Source: CAYTTA01 sp964440655
GTDB lineage: Bacteria > Bacteroidota > Rhodothermia > Balneolales > Balneolaceae
Reading direction: 5' to 3'
Assembly: GCA_964440655.1 (NCBI GenBank)
Contig: CAYTTA010000030.1
Span: 1 to 29,411 of the forward strand
Length of the DNA: 29,411 nucleotides
Made by a program: the position numbers and the translations under genes. Numbering within the stretch: position 1 is the stretch's first letter; every line of letters starts with the position of its first letter. Below the pieces are notes generated by a model. The model saw only the letters and a list, made by a program, of their open reading frames with translations. It ran no database searches and was not told where the DNA came from. Below, piece after piece: positions 1-8,095 of the stretch.

Positions 1-773
1 GCATTGAGCCAGAAGTGGGGCAGCTCCTCTCCGTCAGAAATCGATCCTTCATCCAGAACAAGCCGGCTGGAACTCATGTAGTCCGCAATCAGCTCCCATG
101 GAAAGTGACGGTGGTCAAAGAGCTCGATCACCGCCACCGCCCCCAGTCTACGGAGCTGCCGGTTCTTGGGGGGCGCACTCTGGAGCCACTGCTGGGGGGT
201 GATCTGTCCCGCGACTCCTGCCGGTGTAACCACCACCTTGCCCGACAGATCACCGGCCGTCATTCCCTCTATGTCACCGGAATCGAGATAGACCAGCTCC
301 CCTTCGTAGGTTCCGAAATGTGCATTCAGAGCGATAAAGTCCTCTTTGAGCCGATATGTGGAATCTGCCATCTGAATGGTGCCAGAGCGGGCAACCGCGG
401 TCCGCTGAAAGGGGACAGGCTGCAGATGGCTCTCCTCTCCCGGAACCGGAACGGCTCCATAGCGTTGAAAACTCTCCGCAATGTAGCGCGCTGCCAGGTC
501 CAGCTCGGAGGTGCCCGTCAGCCGTCCCTGGAACTCATCGGCTGCCAGAAAGCGGATCTCTTTCTCGACATCAGCCCTGTGAACCTCAGCGGTTACCGCT
601 TCCACCGGACTGTTCTGACCCTGAAGGGGTGTGATCGAAACTGTGGCTGCGGTAACAATGGAGAAACCCCAGATGAGAATCGCGGCACCGATCCGGTGCC
701 GCACTTCCGGAAACCGGAAGTCACGCCGGTTCTTCCGCAAATCTTCTCCAGTCGTCTGATTCTTCGGGTACAT
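1..773 (-). CDS. Exported PA-domain / M28-type metallopeptidase, N-terminal part (partial)
   Basis: A reading frame of 257 codons runs off the left edge without a stop. It starts at ATG 771-773; an adjacent in-frame GTG at 774-776 is also possible, and an in-frame stop lies at 780-782. The start has no clear Shine-Dalgarno. A charged N-terminus of about 27 residues precedes a hydrophobic segment (GAAILIWGFSIVTAATVSI), which reads as a signal peptide or anchor. Next comes an N-terminal helix region typical of secreted M28 peptidases (EIRFLAADEFQGRLTGT, then ARYIAESFQRYG), followed by a beta-rich part resembling a protease-associated (PA) domain (LSGKVVVTPAG, LGAVAVIELFDH). The zinc-binding catalytic domain would lie beyond the window, so activity cannot be checked. 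It is probably a periplasmic or secreted aminopeptidase. It is divergent from the antiporter gene, about 290 bases apart. Confidence 0.8.
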   Translation of the reverse strand, partial: MYPKNQTTGEDLRKNRRDFRFPEVRHRIGAAILIWGFSIVTAATVSITPLQGQNSPVEAVTAEVHRADVEKEIRFLAADEFQGRLTGTSELDLAARYIAESFQRYGAVPVPGEESHLQPVPFQRTAVARSGTIQMADSTYRLKEDFIALNAHFGTYEGELVYLDSGDIEGMTAGDLSGKVVVTPAGVAGQITPQQWLQSAPPKNRQLRRLGAVAVIELFDHRHFPWELIADYMSSSRLVLDEGSISDGEELPHFWLN

Positions 774-918
774 CACTTTTCATGTTTTTTAATGTCGATC
801 ATCTTCGGAACCGGAAATAATCATTTTGTGCAAAGGAATCAAAAAAAACAGCATGATCGCTCCCCGCCCGATCCGCGGATGAAATTGTGCCGCATTGACC
901 AGGGAAAAATGAGATATT

Positions 919-933
919 GTAGCGGGCCGCTAC
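919..933. promoter_or_regulatory. 15-base palindrome in a divergent promoter region
   Basis: GTAGCGG-G-CCGCTAC is a perfect 7-base inverted repeat around one central base. It lies in the 292-base gap between the divergent M28-type peptidase and the antiporter gene, in a locally AT-richer stretch. A dimeric regulator could bind here. It cannot form a good RNA hairpin because the loop would be one base. No regulator gene is adjacent. Confidence 0.35.
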
Positions 934-974
934 TGTCACGGGGGGAGTGCCATGCCGGTGCTGATCCCGGTGAT

Positions 975-1003
975 TTTGATTCGGAGTGAAAAAGGATATT
1001 TTG
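975..1003 (+). promoter_or_regulatory. Candidate Bacteroidota-type promoter for the antiporter gene
   Basis: TTTG at 975-978 is followed after 18 bases by TATTTTGG beginning at 997. This matches the Bacteroidota primary-sigma pattern (TTTG, about 20 bases, TAnnTTTG) with one mismatch. It lies about 65 bases before the antiporter start. Recognised by eye only. Confidence 0.25.
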
Positions 1004-1065
1004 GCCCGGCTTGTTTTCCGGAATCGAATGGGACGGATCCGGGTTACCCATGACAACAGAATTTT

Positions 1066-3219
1066 ATGATGGACATTTTTTCAGCCGCCCCGCATGATGA
1101 TATCCTCATGCTCGTCTTTCAGGCGGGCATCCTGCTGCTTGCAGCCCGGACCTGCGGGGAGATCGCCCAGAGACTGGGCCAGCCCTCCGTGGTCGGAGAG
1201 ATCATGGCGGGGATTCTCCTGGGCCCGTCCCTGATCAGCAGTGCCATTCCCCTGGTGGGCGATCTGATCATCCCGGCGAATGAGACTCAGGGGTATCTGC
1301 TCGAGCTTCTCAGTCTGCTGGGTGCCATGTTCCTGCTTCTGATCACCGGACTGGAGACCGATATCCAGCTGATCAAGCGTCATGCGAAAACCGCGATCGG
1401 TGTTTCGGTGGGGGGGATCACCGTCACCTTTGCGAGCGGATTCATCCTGGGGCAGTATCTTCCTGAAACCCTTCTTGGAGATTCGGACCAGAGGCTGATC
1501 TTCTCGCTTTTCATCGCAACGGCTCTGGCCATCTCCGCCATTCCCGTCATTGCGAAGGTTCTGATGGATATGAATCTGATGCGCCGGGACATCGGCCAGA
1601 CCATTCTGGCGGCGGGCATGAGTGACGACACGACCGGCTGGATTCTCCTCTCGATTGTGGCGGGTCTGGCCGCCGGCGATGCGGTGACGGCAGGAAGCGT
1701 GCTGCAGATTGTAGGAAGCGTAGTGGCTTTTCTGATCCTCAGTTTCACACTGGGTCGCTGGCTGGTCCGGAAGCTGCTTACCTATGTGCAGGATGAGATC
1801 ATCAGCCAGGACCGGTTGCTCACCCTGGTGATTGTCATGGCGTTTCTCTGGGGTGCGATCACCCAGGCACTCCATCTGGAGGCGATTCTGGGCACGTTCA
1901 TCATGGGGATCCTCTTCGGAATGATGCCACGGCTGCCCGAAGATGTCCACAAGAAACTGGAGAGCATCTCCGTGGCGGTCTTCACGCCGATCTTTTTTGC
2001 TGTCGCCGGCCTGAAGGTGAACATCATCAACCTGCTGGATCCGGGGCTGCTGCTGATCACGCTGGTGGTGATCCTGATCGCCACGACGGGGAAGGTGATC
2101 GGAACCTATGCCGGAGCCCGTTTCATCGGAGGGAAGGACCACTGGACCGCTCTGAGCTACGGCGCCGGCCTTAACGCCCGGGGAGCGATGGAGATCATCA
2201 TCGCCACCATTGGTCTGCGACTGGGCATCCTCTCCCAGGATATGTTCTCCATTGTGGTGGTGATGGCGATTGCCACCTCCCTGATGGCACCGTTCGCCCT
2301 CCGGTGGGTGTTGCAGCGGGTGGAGATCGGGGAGGAGGAGAAGGCCCGTCTGGAGAAGGAGGAGCTGGAGAACGAGAGCCTGGTGGCCGACATCCACCGG
2401 ATTCTGGTTCCGGTCCGGGTGCGGAAAGATCAAAGCAACCGGGGGGGACTGCAGCTGGAATCGACCATTCTGGGGCTGATCGGCCGGGACAAGGAGCTTT
2501 CGGTCACCCTGATGACGGTGACCGACCGGGACAGCCGCGCTGAGGGGGAGGAGTTCCTGAAGGATCTCCAGGAACATTTCAATCAGATGGAGGTGGTGAC
2601 CAAGGTGGTGCAGAGCGACCGCTTTGGCGATGCCATTCTTGATGAAGCCAAAAAAGATTACGATCTGATTGTTCTGGGAGCGACGGAAAAGACAACGGAG
2701 GATGAGTATCTCTTCAGTCCGATCGTCGACTACCTGGTCCGTTTCTCCCCCTGCCCCACCATGGTGGTAAAGGCGGGGAATGTGGGACCGGACTGGTATC
2801 CGCGCCGCATCCTGGTTCCCACCAACGGAAGCCAGGCCTCCAAGAATGCGGCGGAGATGGCCTATCTCATCTCGCAATCGGAAGGCACGCATCATGTAAC
2901 CGCGCTGAATGTGGTGACAATCGGTCCGCGGATCACGGCCCGCATCGATATGGGAAGTATCGAGCGTCAGATCTCCCTGGCCCAGGATATGGTCGATGAG
3001 CTGAAACGACTGGGGGATGCCTATCAGGTGAGGACCGATGCGGTGGTCCGGCAGGGTGAGAGCCCGGAGGAGGTGATCACCGATTTCGTAAATCAGGGAA
3101 TGGACCTTGTTATTGTGGGGACCAATGTAAGGCCGGGATCCGATCGGCTCTATCTGGGGCCGCGTGTGGCCAACATCCTGCAGATGTCCACCTGCCCTGT
3201 GATCATTTTCAATACGTAA
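1066..3219 (+). CDS. CPA2-family cation:proton antiporter with two universal-stress (UspA) domains
   Basis: The 717-residue protein has an N-terminal membrane part (residues about 10-415) with roughly a dozen hydrophobic helices. It carries the CPA2 signatures GQPSVVGEIMAGILLGPSL in the second helix and LAISAIPVIAKVL further on. The acidic pair D187-D188 (AGMSDDTTGW) sits at the ion-binding position of the family. Two tandem UspA-like domains follow at about 444-575 (HRILVPVRV... DLIVLGA) and 580-717 (RRILVPTNGS... DLVIVGT). The second keeps a glycine-rich nucleotide-binding pattern near its end; the first is more degenerate. It is predicted to exchange Na+ or K+ for protons across the inner membrane, with the cytosolic Usp domains sensing nucleotide or stress signals. 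The start could be ATG 1066 or 1069. It appears monocistronic. Confidence 0.9.
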   Translation: MMDIFSAAPHDDILMLVFQAGILLLAARTCGEIAQRLGQPSVVGEIMAGILLGPSLISSAIPLVGDLIIPANETQGYLLELLSLLGAMFLLLITGLETDIQLIKRHAKTAIGVSVGGITVTFASGFILGQYLPETLLGDSDQRLIFSLFIATALAISAIPVIAKVLMDMNLMRRDIGQTILAAGMSDDTTGWILLSIVAGLAAGDAVTAGSVLQIVGSVVAFLILSFTLGRWLVRKLLTYVQDEIISQDRLLTLVIVMAFLWGAITQALHLEAILGTFIMGILFGMMPRLPEDVHKKLESISVAVFTPIFFAVAGLKVNIINLLDPGLLLITLVVILIATTGKVIGTYAGARFIGGKDHWTALSYGAGLNARGAMEIIIATIGLRLGILSQDMFSIVVVMAIATSLMAPFALRWVLQRVEIGEEEKARLEKEELENESLVADIHRILVPVRVRKDQSNRGGLQLESTILGLIGRDKELSVTLMTVTDRDSRAEGEEFLKDLQEHFNQMEVVTKVVQSDRFGDAILDEAKKDYDLIVLGATEKTTEDEYLFSPIVDYLVRFSPCPTMVVKAGNVGPDWYPRRILVPTNGSQASKNAAEMAYLISQSEGTHHVTALNVVTIGPRITARIDMGSIERQISLAQDMVDELKRLGDAYQVRTDAVVRQGESPEEVITDFVNQGMDLVIVGTNVRPGSDRLYLGPRVANILQMSTCPVIIFNT

Positions 3220-3322
3220 ATCCTGAGAATCACAGTAGTGGACACGTGAGAGAAAGAGAAATATGATTGGTTCGTAAGGAATGTGGTCCAGTGATGATCA
3301 TACAAAAAAAGAAGTTCGGGCG

Positions 3323-3354
3323 TTATCATTTGAAGAGAGTCATAAATATGATAA
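3323..3354. promoter_or_regulatory. Inverted repeat before the antitoxin gene, candidate operator
   Basis: TTATCAT (3323-3329) and ATGATAA (3348-3354) form a perfect 7-base inverted repeat separated by 18 bases. The right arm overlaps an AT-rich -10-like stretch (TATGATAATATG) that ends just before the ATG at 3364. Ribbon-helix-helix antitoxins commonly bind such repeats over their own promoters. Autoregulation here is an inference from position. Confidence 0.4.
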
Positions 3355-3363
3355 TATGTGTTT

Positions 3364-3621
3364 ATGCGAACAACGATTGACATACCGGATCATCTGCTGA
3401 AAAAAGCCAAACTGCAGGCGGTAAAAGAGGGAATCAGCCTGAAGGAACTTTTTACCCGAAGCCTGGAAAGAGAACTGGCTGAATTAGATTCCCCATTGAC
3501 ACCCTGGAATATTCTGAAGGGGATGGGATCATCTGAAGACCTGGCTCCCGAAGATTCTGGATTTGAGGGTTATCAACTGCCATTGGAGGAGCTTTCCGAG
3601 TTGAATGTACCGGATGAATGA
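3364..3621 (+). CDS. VapB-like ribbon-helix-helix antitoxin, without an adjacent toxin
   Basis: The protein has 85 residues from ATG 3364; a GTG at 3358 is an in-frame alternative. The start MRTTIDIPDHLLKKAKLQA, then KEGISLKELFTRSLERELAE, is typical of VapB-type antitoxins: a DNA-contacting beta strand followed by two helices. The acidic C-terminal half contains a PWNILKGMG...SGFEGY segment that could be a toxin-binding region. In type II systems the toxin usually overlaps or follows directly. Here the next 87 bases lead straight into the convergent end of hisS. The only downstream frames are a 17-codon and a 44-codon reading frame without PIN-domain features. The gene is therefore an orphan antitoxin or a solitary regulator. 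The local sequence is markedly more AT-rich than the neighbouring genes, which may indicate transfer. Confidence 0.75.
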   Translation: MRTTIDIPDHLLKKAKLQAVKEGISLKELFTRSLERELAELDSPLTPWNILKGMGSSEDLAPEDSGFEGYQLPLEELSELNVPDE

Positions 3622-3708
3622 CCGCAGAATACGCAAGGCGGATGTCTGTAAACTATGGTCATCCTGAAGCCTTTGCGGGCCGGCTGATGAGTACCGATCA
3701 GGTGGCTT

Positions 3709-4974
3709 TCAAAGCCTGTTTTCAAGCTCCTGCAGAATCTCATCCAGGCTGAGTGAACTCTCTTCGCTCGCTTCCATATCGCGGAATGTGTAGCGTCCGC
3801 TCTCCAGCTCCTGATCACCCACGATGATGGCAAACCGTGCGTTCTCCCGGTTGGCCTCTTTCATCTGCGCTTTCATGGAACGACGGGAGTAATCCATGGT
3901 TGCCGAATAGCCGGCATTTCGAAGCCGGGGAAGGGTCTCCAGAGCCCAGGTGCGGGCAGACTCCCCGAGAGTGGCGATATAAAGATCGACGCTTCGCGCC
4001 GCGGCAATCTCTATTCCCAGCTCCTCGCAGGCGATCAGCAGCCGCTCCATTCCGGCGGCAAATCCGACCGCGGGCGTGGGAGGTCCACCGATCTCTTCCA
4101 CCAGCAGATCGTAGCGTCCGCCACCGGCGAGCGCATCCTGTGATCCGAGATCGGGGCTGGTGAGTTCAAAGGCGGTGCGGGTGTAATAGTCCAGTCCCCG
4201 CACCAGGAATGGATCGATCTCGTACTCCACTCCCAGCCGGTCAAGCAGCCGCAGGACCTTTTCAAAATGAGAGGCGGACTCCTCGCTCAGATAGTCCCCG
4301 ATCCTGGGTGCCTTTTCGATAATGGAGTGATCCTCCGGCTCCTTGGAGTCGAGGATCCGCATGGGATTCCGCTCCAGCCGCTGCCTGGAAATTTCGCTGA
4401 GCTTCTCCCGGTGCGGTGCCAGGTAGCCAATCAGGGCTTTCTTGTAACGCTCCCGACTCTCCGGATCCCCGACGGAGTTGAGTTTCAGCCGGGTGTTGGT
4501 GATGCCGATCCGGTCACAGATCCGGAGCATGAAGGAGATGGTCTCCACGTCGGCTACCGGATCGTCGCTTCCCATGACCTCCACACCGAATTGATGGAAC
4601 TGCCGCTGTCGTCCTTTCTGGGGTCGTTCGGCCCGGAACATGGGTCCGATGTAGAAGAGCTTCTGCGTTCCGCCCCGTTGATCCAGCCTGTGCTCTACAT
4701 AGGCGCGGGCTACCGGCGCGGTGCACTCCGGTCGCAGAACGTAGTTGTCTTCGCCGCGGGAAAAGGTGAACATCTCCTTGGAGACGATGTCGGTGAGTTG
4801 CCCGATTCCCCGGACCACCAGCTCTGTCTGCTCCAGGATCGGAGTACGGATCTCCTCGAAATGGAACCGTTTCGCTTCGGAGCGGATCAGCTCTTCCAGT
4901 GCCTGCCATTTTCCGACCTCGTCCGGCAGGATGTCGGTCATTCCGTGATGCGTGGTGTAGCGAGGGTTTGCCAT
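3709..4974 (-). CDS. hisS: Histidine--tRNA ligase
   Basis: The 421-residue protein starts at ATG 4972-4974 (MANPRYTTHHGMTDILPDE). An upstream in-frame ATG would add 44 residues unlike the family, so the shorter start is preferred. It is a class II synthetase that charges tRNA-His in the cytosol. Visible signatures are the motif 2 region (FRAERPQKGRQRQFHQFG), the histidine-binding element LVRGLDYYTRTAFEL and motif 3 (AVGFAAGMERLL). A C-terminal anticodon-binding domain (VDLYIATLGESARTWALE onward) completes the usual length. It is convergent with the antitoxin gene. A promoter-like TATCTTGT box lies 64 bases before the start on the same strand. Confidence 0.97.
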   Translation of the reverse strand: MANPRYTTHHGMTDILPDEVGKWQALEELIRSEAKRFHFEEIRTPILEQTELVVRGIGQLTDIVSKEMFTFSRGEDNYVLRPECTAPVARAYVEHRLDQRGGTQKLFYIGPMFRAERPQKGRQRQFHQFGVEVMGSDDPVADVETISFMLRICDRIGITNTRLKLNSVGDPESRERYKKALIGYLAPHREKLSEISRQRLERNPMRILDSKEPEDHSIIEKAPRIGDYLSEESASHFEKVLRLLDRLGVEYEIDPFLVRGLDYYTRTAFELTSPDLGSQDALAGGGRYDLLVEEIGGPPTPAVGFAAGMERLLIACEELGIEIAAARSVDLYIATLGESARTWALETLPRLRNAGYSATMDYSRRSMKAQMKEANRENARFAIIVGDQELESGRYTFRDMEASEESSLSLDEILQELENRL

Positions 4975-5284
4975 GAGAAGATCGTGCAGTTTGCGTTCAT
5001 TCCGGCGGGATGATTCATCGAAGAACCGGAAAGGGAGACAAGATAAGGCTGATCGGGCTAAAAACGCACATCCGGTGAAGAGGGATCCGGCAACGGGTGG
5101 ATTCACCGATGGTGGAGATGCTTCGGACAGTGTCCTTTGAGTAAAGAGCCCGGCATTTCAGAATCCGTGAACGGAACCGGCCGCCGAAACCCATTAGTGG
5201 AATAAGAGGATTCGATATCCCATCTTCAAGGATGAGAAAAACAACATCACTCCCGGAATGTCTCTTGCGGAACCGATTTTGCAG
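4975..5284. other. Divergent intergenic region between hisS and the M1 peptidase gene
   Basis: This 310-base gap separates two divergent genes. It holds the candidate hisS promoter box at 5038-5045. I see no RNA gene, no hairpin with a T-run and no convincing small gene. The open frames crossing it look like upstream extensions or antisense shadows. Confidence 0.5.
5038..5045 (-). promoter_or_regulatory. TATCTTGT promoter-like box before hisS
   Basis: On the minus strand TATCTTGT lies 64 bases upstream of the hisS ATG. A T-rich tract (GTTTTTAG) begins about 19 bases further upstream. It resembles the Bacteroidota -7 element and recurs at 13915-13922 and 18177-18184, each in a gap before a gene. 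Confidence 0.35.
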
Positions 5285-7003
5285 ATGAATGGTACCCGAA
5301 AGCGCCGCCGGCTCCCTTTTTGCAGGGGTCGGACTCTTTTCACATGCCTGTCGATATCTCTGCTGCTGAACGTGACGGCGCCGGGGCAGCAACTGATCTA
5401 TGAGTCGGGAGGAGAGATTCTATATGAAGAGGCAGCCTACGATGTGAAGCACTACGAACTGGACCTGAAGATCGATCCGGACCAGCGGTCGATCCACGGA
5501 ACCGTCACCATGAGTGCCGAAATTGTCCATCCCACCGACATGCTCATTCTGGATCTCGATCCGGGGCTGCAGATTGTAACGATCCGGGAGGTGAGCGGCC
5601 CGGCAAACACCGATCTTGAATACCATCGGGATGAGACCAGGCGGGTGCGGATCTTTTTCTCCCGGACCCTGCAGGCGGGGGAATCGGTCCGGGTTGCAAC
5701 CACCTATGGAGGCCGCCCCCGCATCTCGAGGGATCCCCCCTGGGAGGGCGGCTTTGTCTGGGACCGGACCCCTGCCGGAGAGCCATGGATCGGAGTGACG
5801 GTCCAGACCAGCGGCTCCTGGCTCTGGTGGCCCGGCAAGAGCCACCCTTCGGACAAACCCGATTCAGTCACGTTGCGGTTCACCCTTCCCGAGGGGCTGT
5901 CCGCCATCTCCAACGGCCGGCTTCAGGAAGTCACCGATGCCGGTCCGGGTTGGAAAACCTGGCACTGGTTCAACTCCACTCCGATCAGCAACTACAACAT
6001 CACCCTGAACGCGGCTCCCTATATCCAGCTTGAAGGACGCCATGAGAGCGTTACCGGAACCGGATATGAGACCGCCTTCTGGGTTCTGCCGGAATTCCGG
6101 ACCCGTGGGGAAGAGCTGCTTGAAGAGTTCTCACGACAGATCCGCTTCCTGGAAGAGCTCCTCGGGCCCTATCCATTCCGGGGCGACAAGATCGGACTGG
6201 TACACGCACCCTACCTGGGGATGGAGCATCAGTCGGTGATCGCCTATGGAGGAACTTTCCTCAATGACAATCTTTACGGAGCCGGCGCAGGGTTTGACGA
6301 TCTGCTTCAGCATGAACTCTCCCACGAGTGGTGGGGGAACATGGTATCGGTCGCGGATTGGAAAGATTTCTGGATTCATGAGGGGTTCGGCACCTATATG
6401 CAGGCGCTATATGCGGAACATCTGGGAGGAGAGTCCGCCTATCGCCGCATGATGGCGGTCTTCCGAAAGAGGATTTATTCGAAGAGGGAGATTCTGCCAC
6501 GCACCACGCGGACCTCCAATGAGATCTACGCTCATGGGAACGATCTCTATTTCAAGGGGGCCTGGTTTCTGCACACCTTGCGGTATGTCATGGGGGATGA
6601 ACTCTTCTTCCTCTCCCTGCGCCGGTTTGCCTACCCCGAGCCGGCCATGGAGTCGGTGACCGGCGGTGGCCATGTGAGGTTTGTATCGACCCGGGATTAC
6701 CGGATGCTGGTGAATGAACTCGCAGGGGAGGATCTGGGGTGGCTCTTCGATATCTATCTGCATCAACCGGAGCTTCCACGGCTGGCCGTCCGTCGGGAGG
6801 CCGGAGAGCTCCATCTGGAGTGGAAGCTGCCGGCCTCAGCACCCCCGGACTCCCGCTTTCCGATGCCGGTGGAGGTGTCTGTGAACGGAGAGAAACGGGT
6901 TCTCTATCCGGAGGAAGGGACGGTGCTCTCTGTTCCCGATGATGCGAAGATCGGGATCGATCCCGACAACCGGATCCTGATGGCACCGGTCGGGCGGGAG
7001 TAG
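5285..7003 (+). CDS. Exported M1-family metallo-aminopeptidase
   Basis: The protein has 572 residues from ATG 5285; ATG 5258 is an in-frame alternative with a longer n-region. The arginine-rich N-terminus plus hydrophobic LFTCLSISLLLNVTAPGQQ reads as a Sec signal peptide. An N-terminal beta domain follows (YDVKHYELDLKIDPDQRSIHGTVTM). The gluzincin catalytic core has HELSH at 343-347 and the third zinc ligand E366 exactly 18 residues later (HEGFGTYMQ). A likely catalytic tyrosine lies in YFKGAWFLH. The substrate-anchoring GAMEN motif appears as GMEHQ (312-316), a variant known among M1 relatives. The protein lacks the large C-terminal helical domain of PepN, so it is a short periplasmic form. 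It probably trims N-terminal residues from peptides. It ends 11 bases from the convergent purU. Confidence 0.92.
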   Translation: MNGTRKRRRLPFCRGRTLFTCLSISLLLNVTAPGQQLIYESGGEILYEEAAYDVKHYELDLKIDPDQRSIHGTVTMSAEIVHPTDMLILDLDPGLQIVTIREVSGPANTDLEYHRDETRRVRIFFSRTLQAGESVRVATTYGGRPRISRDPPWEGGFVWDRTPAGEPWIGVTVQTSGSWLWWPGKSHPSDKPDSVTLRFTLPEGLSAISNGRLQEVTDAGPGWKTWHWFNSTPISNYNITLNAAPYIQLEGRHESVTGTGYETAFWVLPEFRTRGEELLEEFSRQIRFLEELLGPYPFRGDKIGLVHAPYLGMEHQSVIAYGGTFLNDNLYGAGAGFDDLLQHELSHEWWGNMVSVADWKDFWIHEGFGTYMQALYAEHLGGESAYRRMMAVFRKRIYSKREILPRTTRTSNEIYAHGNDLYFKGAWFLHTLRYVMGDELFFLSLRRFAYPEPAMESVTGGGHVRFVSTRDYRMLVNELAGEDLGWLFDIYLHQPELPRLAVRREAGELHLEWKLPASAPPDSRFPMPVEVSVNGEKRVLYPEEGTVLSVPDDAKIGIDPDNRILMAPVGRE

Positions 7004-7014
7004 TGTACCTGCCC

Positions 7015-7935
7015 CTACTGAAAAACGATCGTCCGGTTCTCAAACACCAGCGTCTTGCGCTGCAGATGCGACCAGACCGCCCGCGCCAGAACCACCTTTT
7101 CCAGATCCCGTCCTTTCCGGATCAGATCCTCCACGGAGTGGCGGTGGTTTACATGGATCACATCCTGTTCAATGATGGGGCCCTCATCCAGATCGGCGGT
7201 AACATAGTGACTGGTCGCTCCGATCACCTTGACCCCCCGCGTGTAGGCGGAGTGGTAGGGTTTTGCGCCCGGAAAGGCGGGCAGGAAGGAGTGGTGGATG
7301 TTGATGATCCTTGAGGGGTAGCGGGCAATGAAATCATCGGAGAGAATCTGCATGTAGCGCGCCAGCACGATGAAGTCGATCTGATGCTCTTCAAGAAGTG
7401 CCAGCTGCGCCGCCTCGGCCTGCTGCCTGGTTTCCGGCGTTACACGGATGCAGTGGTAATCGATGCCGTAGCGCTCGGCCAGAGGCCGCAGCTCTTCGTG
7501 ATTGCTGATGATCAAGGGGATGTTCACCTCCAGCTCTCCGCTATCATGACGGGCCAGCAGATCATGCAGGCAGTGGGGGAATCTGGAGACGAAGATCGCC
7601 ATGTTGGGAATGTCCCGGCTGAAAAAGAGCTGCCACTTCAGTCCGGCAGGCCCGGCGATCTCCTTCTGGAAAATCTCGCCGATCCGGTTGGCCGGGATGT
7701 CAAATCCCTCCAGATCCCACTCCACCCTCATGAAGAAGACCTGGTGATGCTTGTCCACATGCTGGTCAATGTCCAGAATGTTGCCGTTGTGTTCGGCAAG
7801 AAACCGGGTGATCATGGCCACCAGTCCTTTCCGGTCCGGACAGTGGATCAGTATGGTGGCGGAATTCTTCTTTGCCCCGAGTGAATCGTTTCGGATGGAA
7901 CCGGTTTCTCTGGTTTCCGGATGGGTCTGCTTCAT
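7015..7935 (-). CDS. purU: Formyltetrahydrofolate deformylase
   Basis: The 306-residue protein starts at ATG 7933-7935. An upstream in-frame ATG at 8097 would add 54 residues unlike the family. An N-terminal ACT domain (ATILIHCPDRKGLVAMITRF, about 26-100) is followed by a formyltransferase-like domain. The active-site Asn-His-Asp set is visible as IINIHHSFLPAFPGAKPY, ATSHYV and DEGPIIEQD. The enzyme hydrolyses 10-formyl-tetrahydrofolate to formate and tetrahydrofolate, balancing one-carbon pools and feeding formate to purine synthesis. The N-terminal tail of about 20 polar residues before the ACT domain is slightly longer than usual. It is divergent from priA (160 bases) and convergent with the M1 peptidase gene. 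Confidence 0.96.
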   Translation of the reverse strand: MKQTHPETRETGSIRNDSLGAKKNSATILIHCPDRKGLVAMITRFLAEHNGNILDIDQHVDKHHQVFFMRVEWDLEGFDIPANRIGEIFQKEIAGPAGLKWQLFFSRDIPNMAIFVSRFPHCLHDLLARHDSGELEVNIPLIISNHEELRPLAERYGIDYHCIRVTPETRQQAEAAQLALLEEHQIDFIVLARYMQILSDDFIARYPSRIINIHHSFLPAFPGAKPYHSAYTRGVKVIGATSHYVTADLDEGPIIEQDVIHVNHRHSVEDLIRKGRDLEKVVLARAVWSHLQRKTLVFENRTIVFQ

Positions 7936-8095
7936 GTTTGCCAAATGCCGCTGTAGGATTGCTGTAGTTTCTGCTGCTTTCTGATGTACAAAGAAACGAA
8001 AAAGAGAGCAACAACTGAAATCCGGGAGGGGTTCCGGAAGGCGTTCGCAGGGATCTGCCCGTTCTTCTTTCGGCGGAATTCGATAGTTTGGCGTC

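Noticed and set aside
15..989. A 324-codon plus-strand frame at the left edge
   Set aside because: It is antisense to the M28-type peptidase frame, which has a signal peptide and family motifs and runs off the window edge.
1081..2895. A 604-codon minus-strand frame inside the antiporter gene
   Set aside because: Antisense shadow with a His/Gln/Arg-rich translation lacking any recognisable domain; the sense strand encodes a well-conserved antiporter.
3618..3752. A 44-codon frame after the antitoxin (ATG 3618) as a possible truncated toxin
   Set aside because: It has no PIN-domain aspartates or other toxin motif and overlaps the hisS 3' end.
4975..5106. N-terminal extension of HisRS by 44 residues
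   Set aside because: The extension is not family-like, and the synthetase begins normally at MANPRYTTHHG.
5015..5392. A 125-codon minus-strand frame in the hisS/M1 gap
   Set aside because: It overlaps the M1 signal-peptide coding region antisense and shows no recognisable features.
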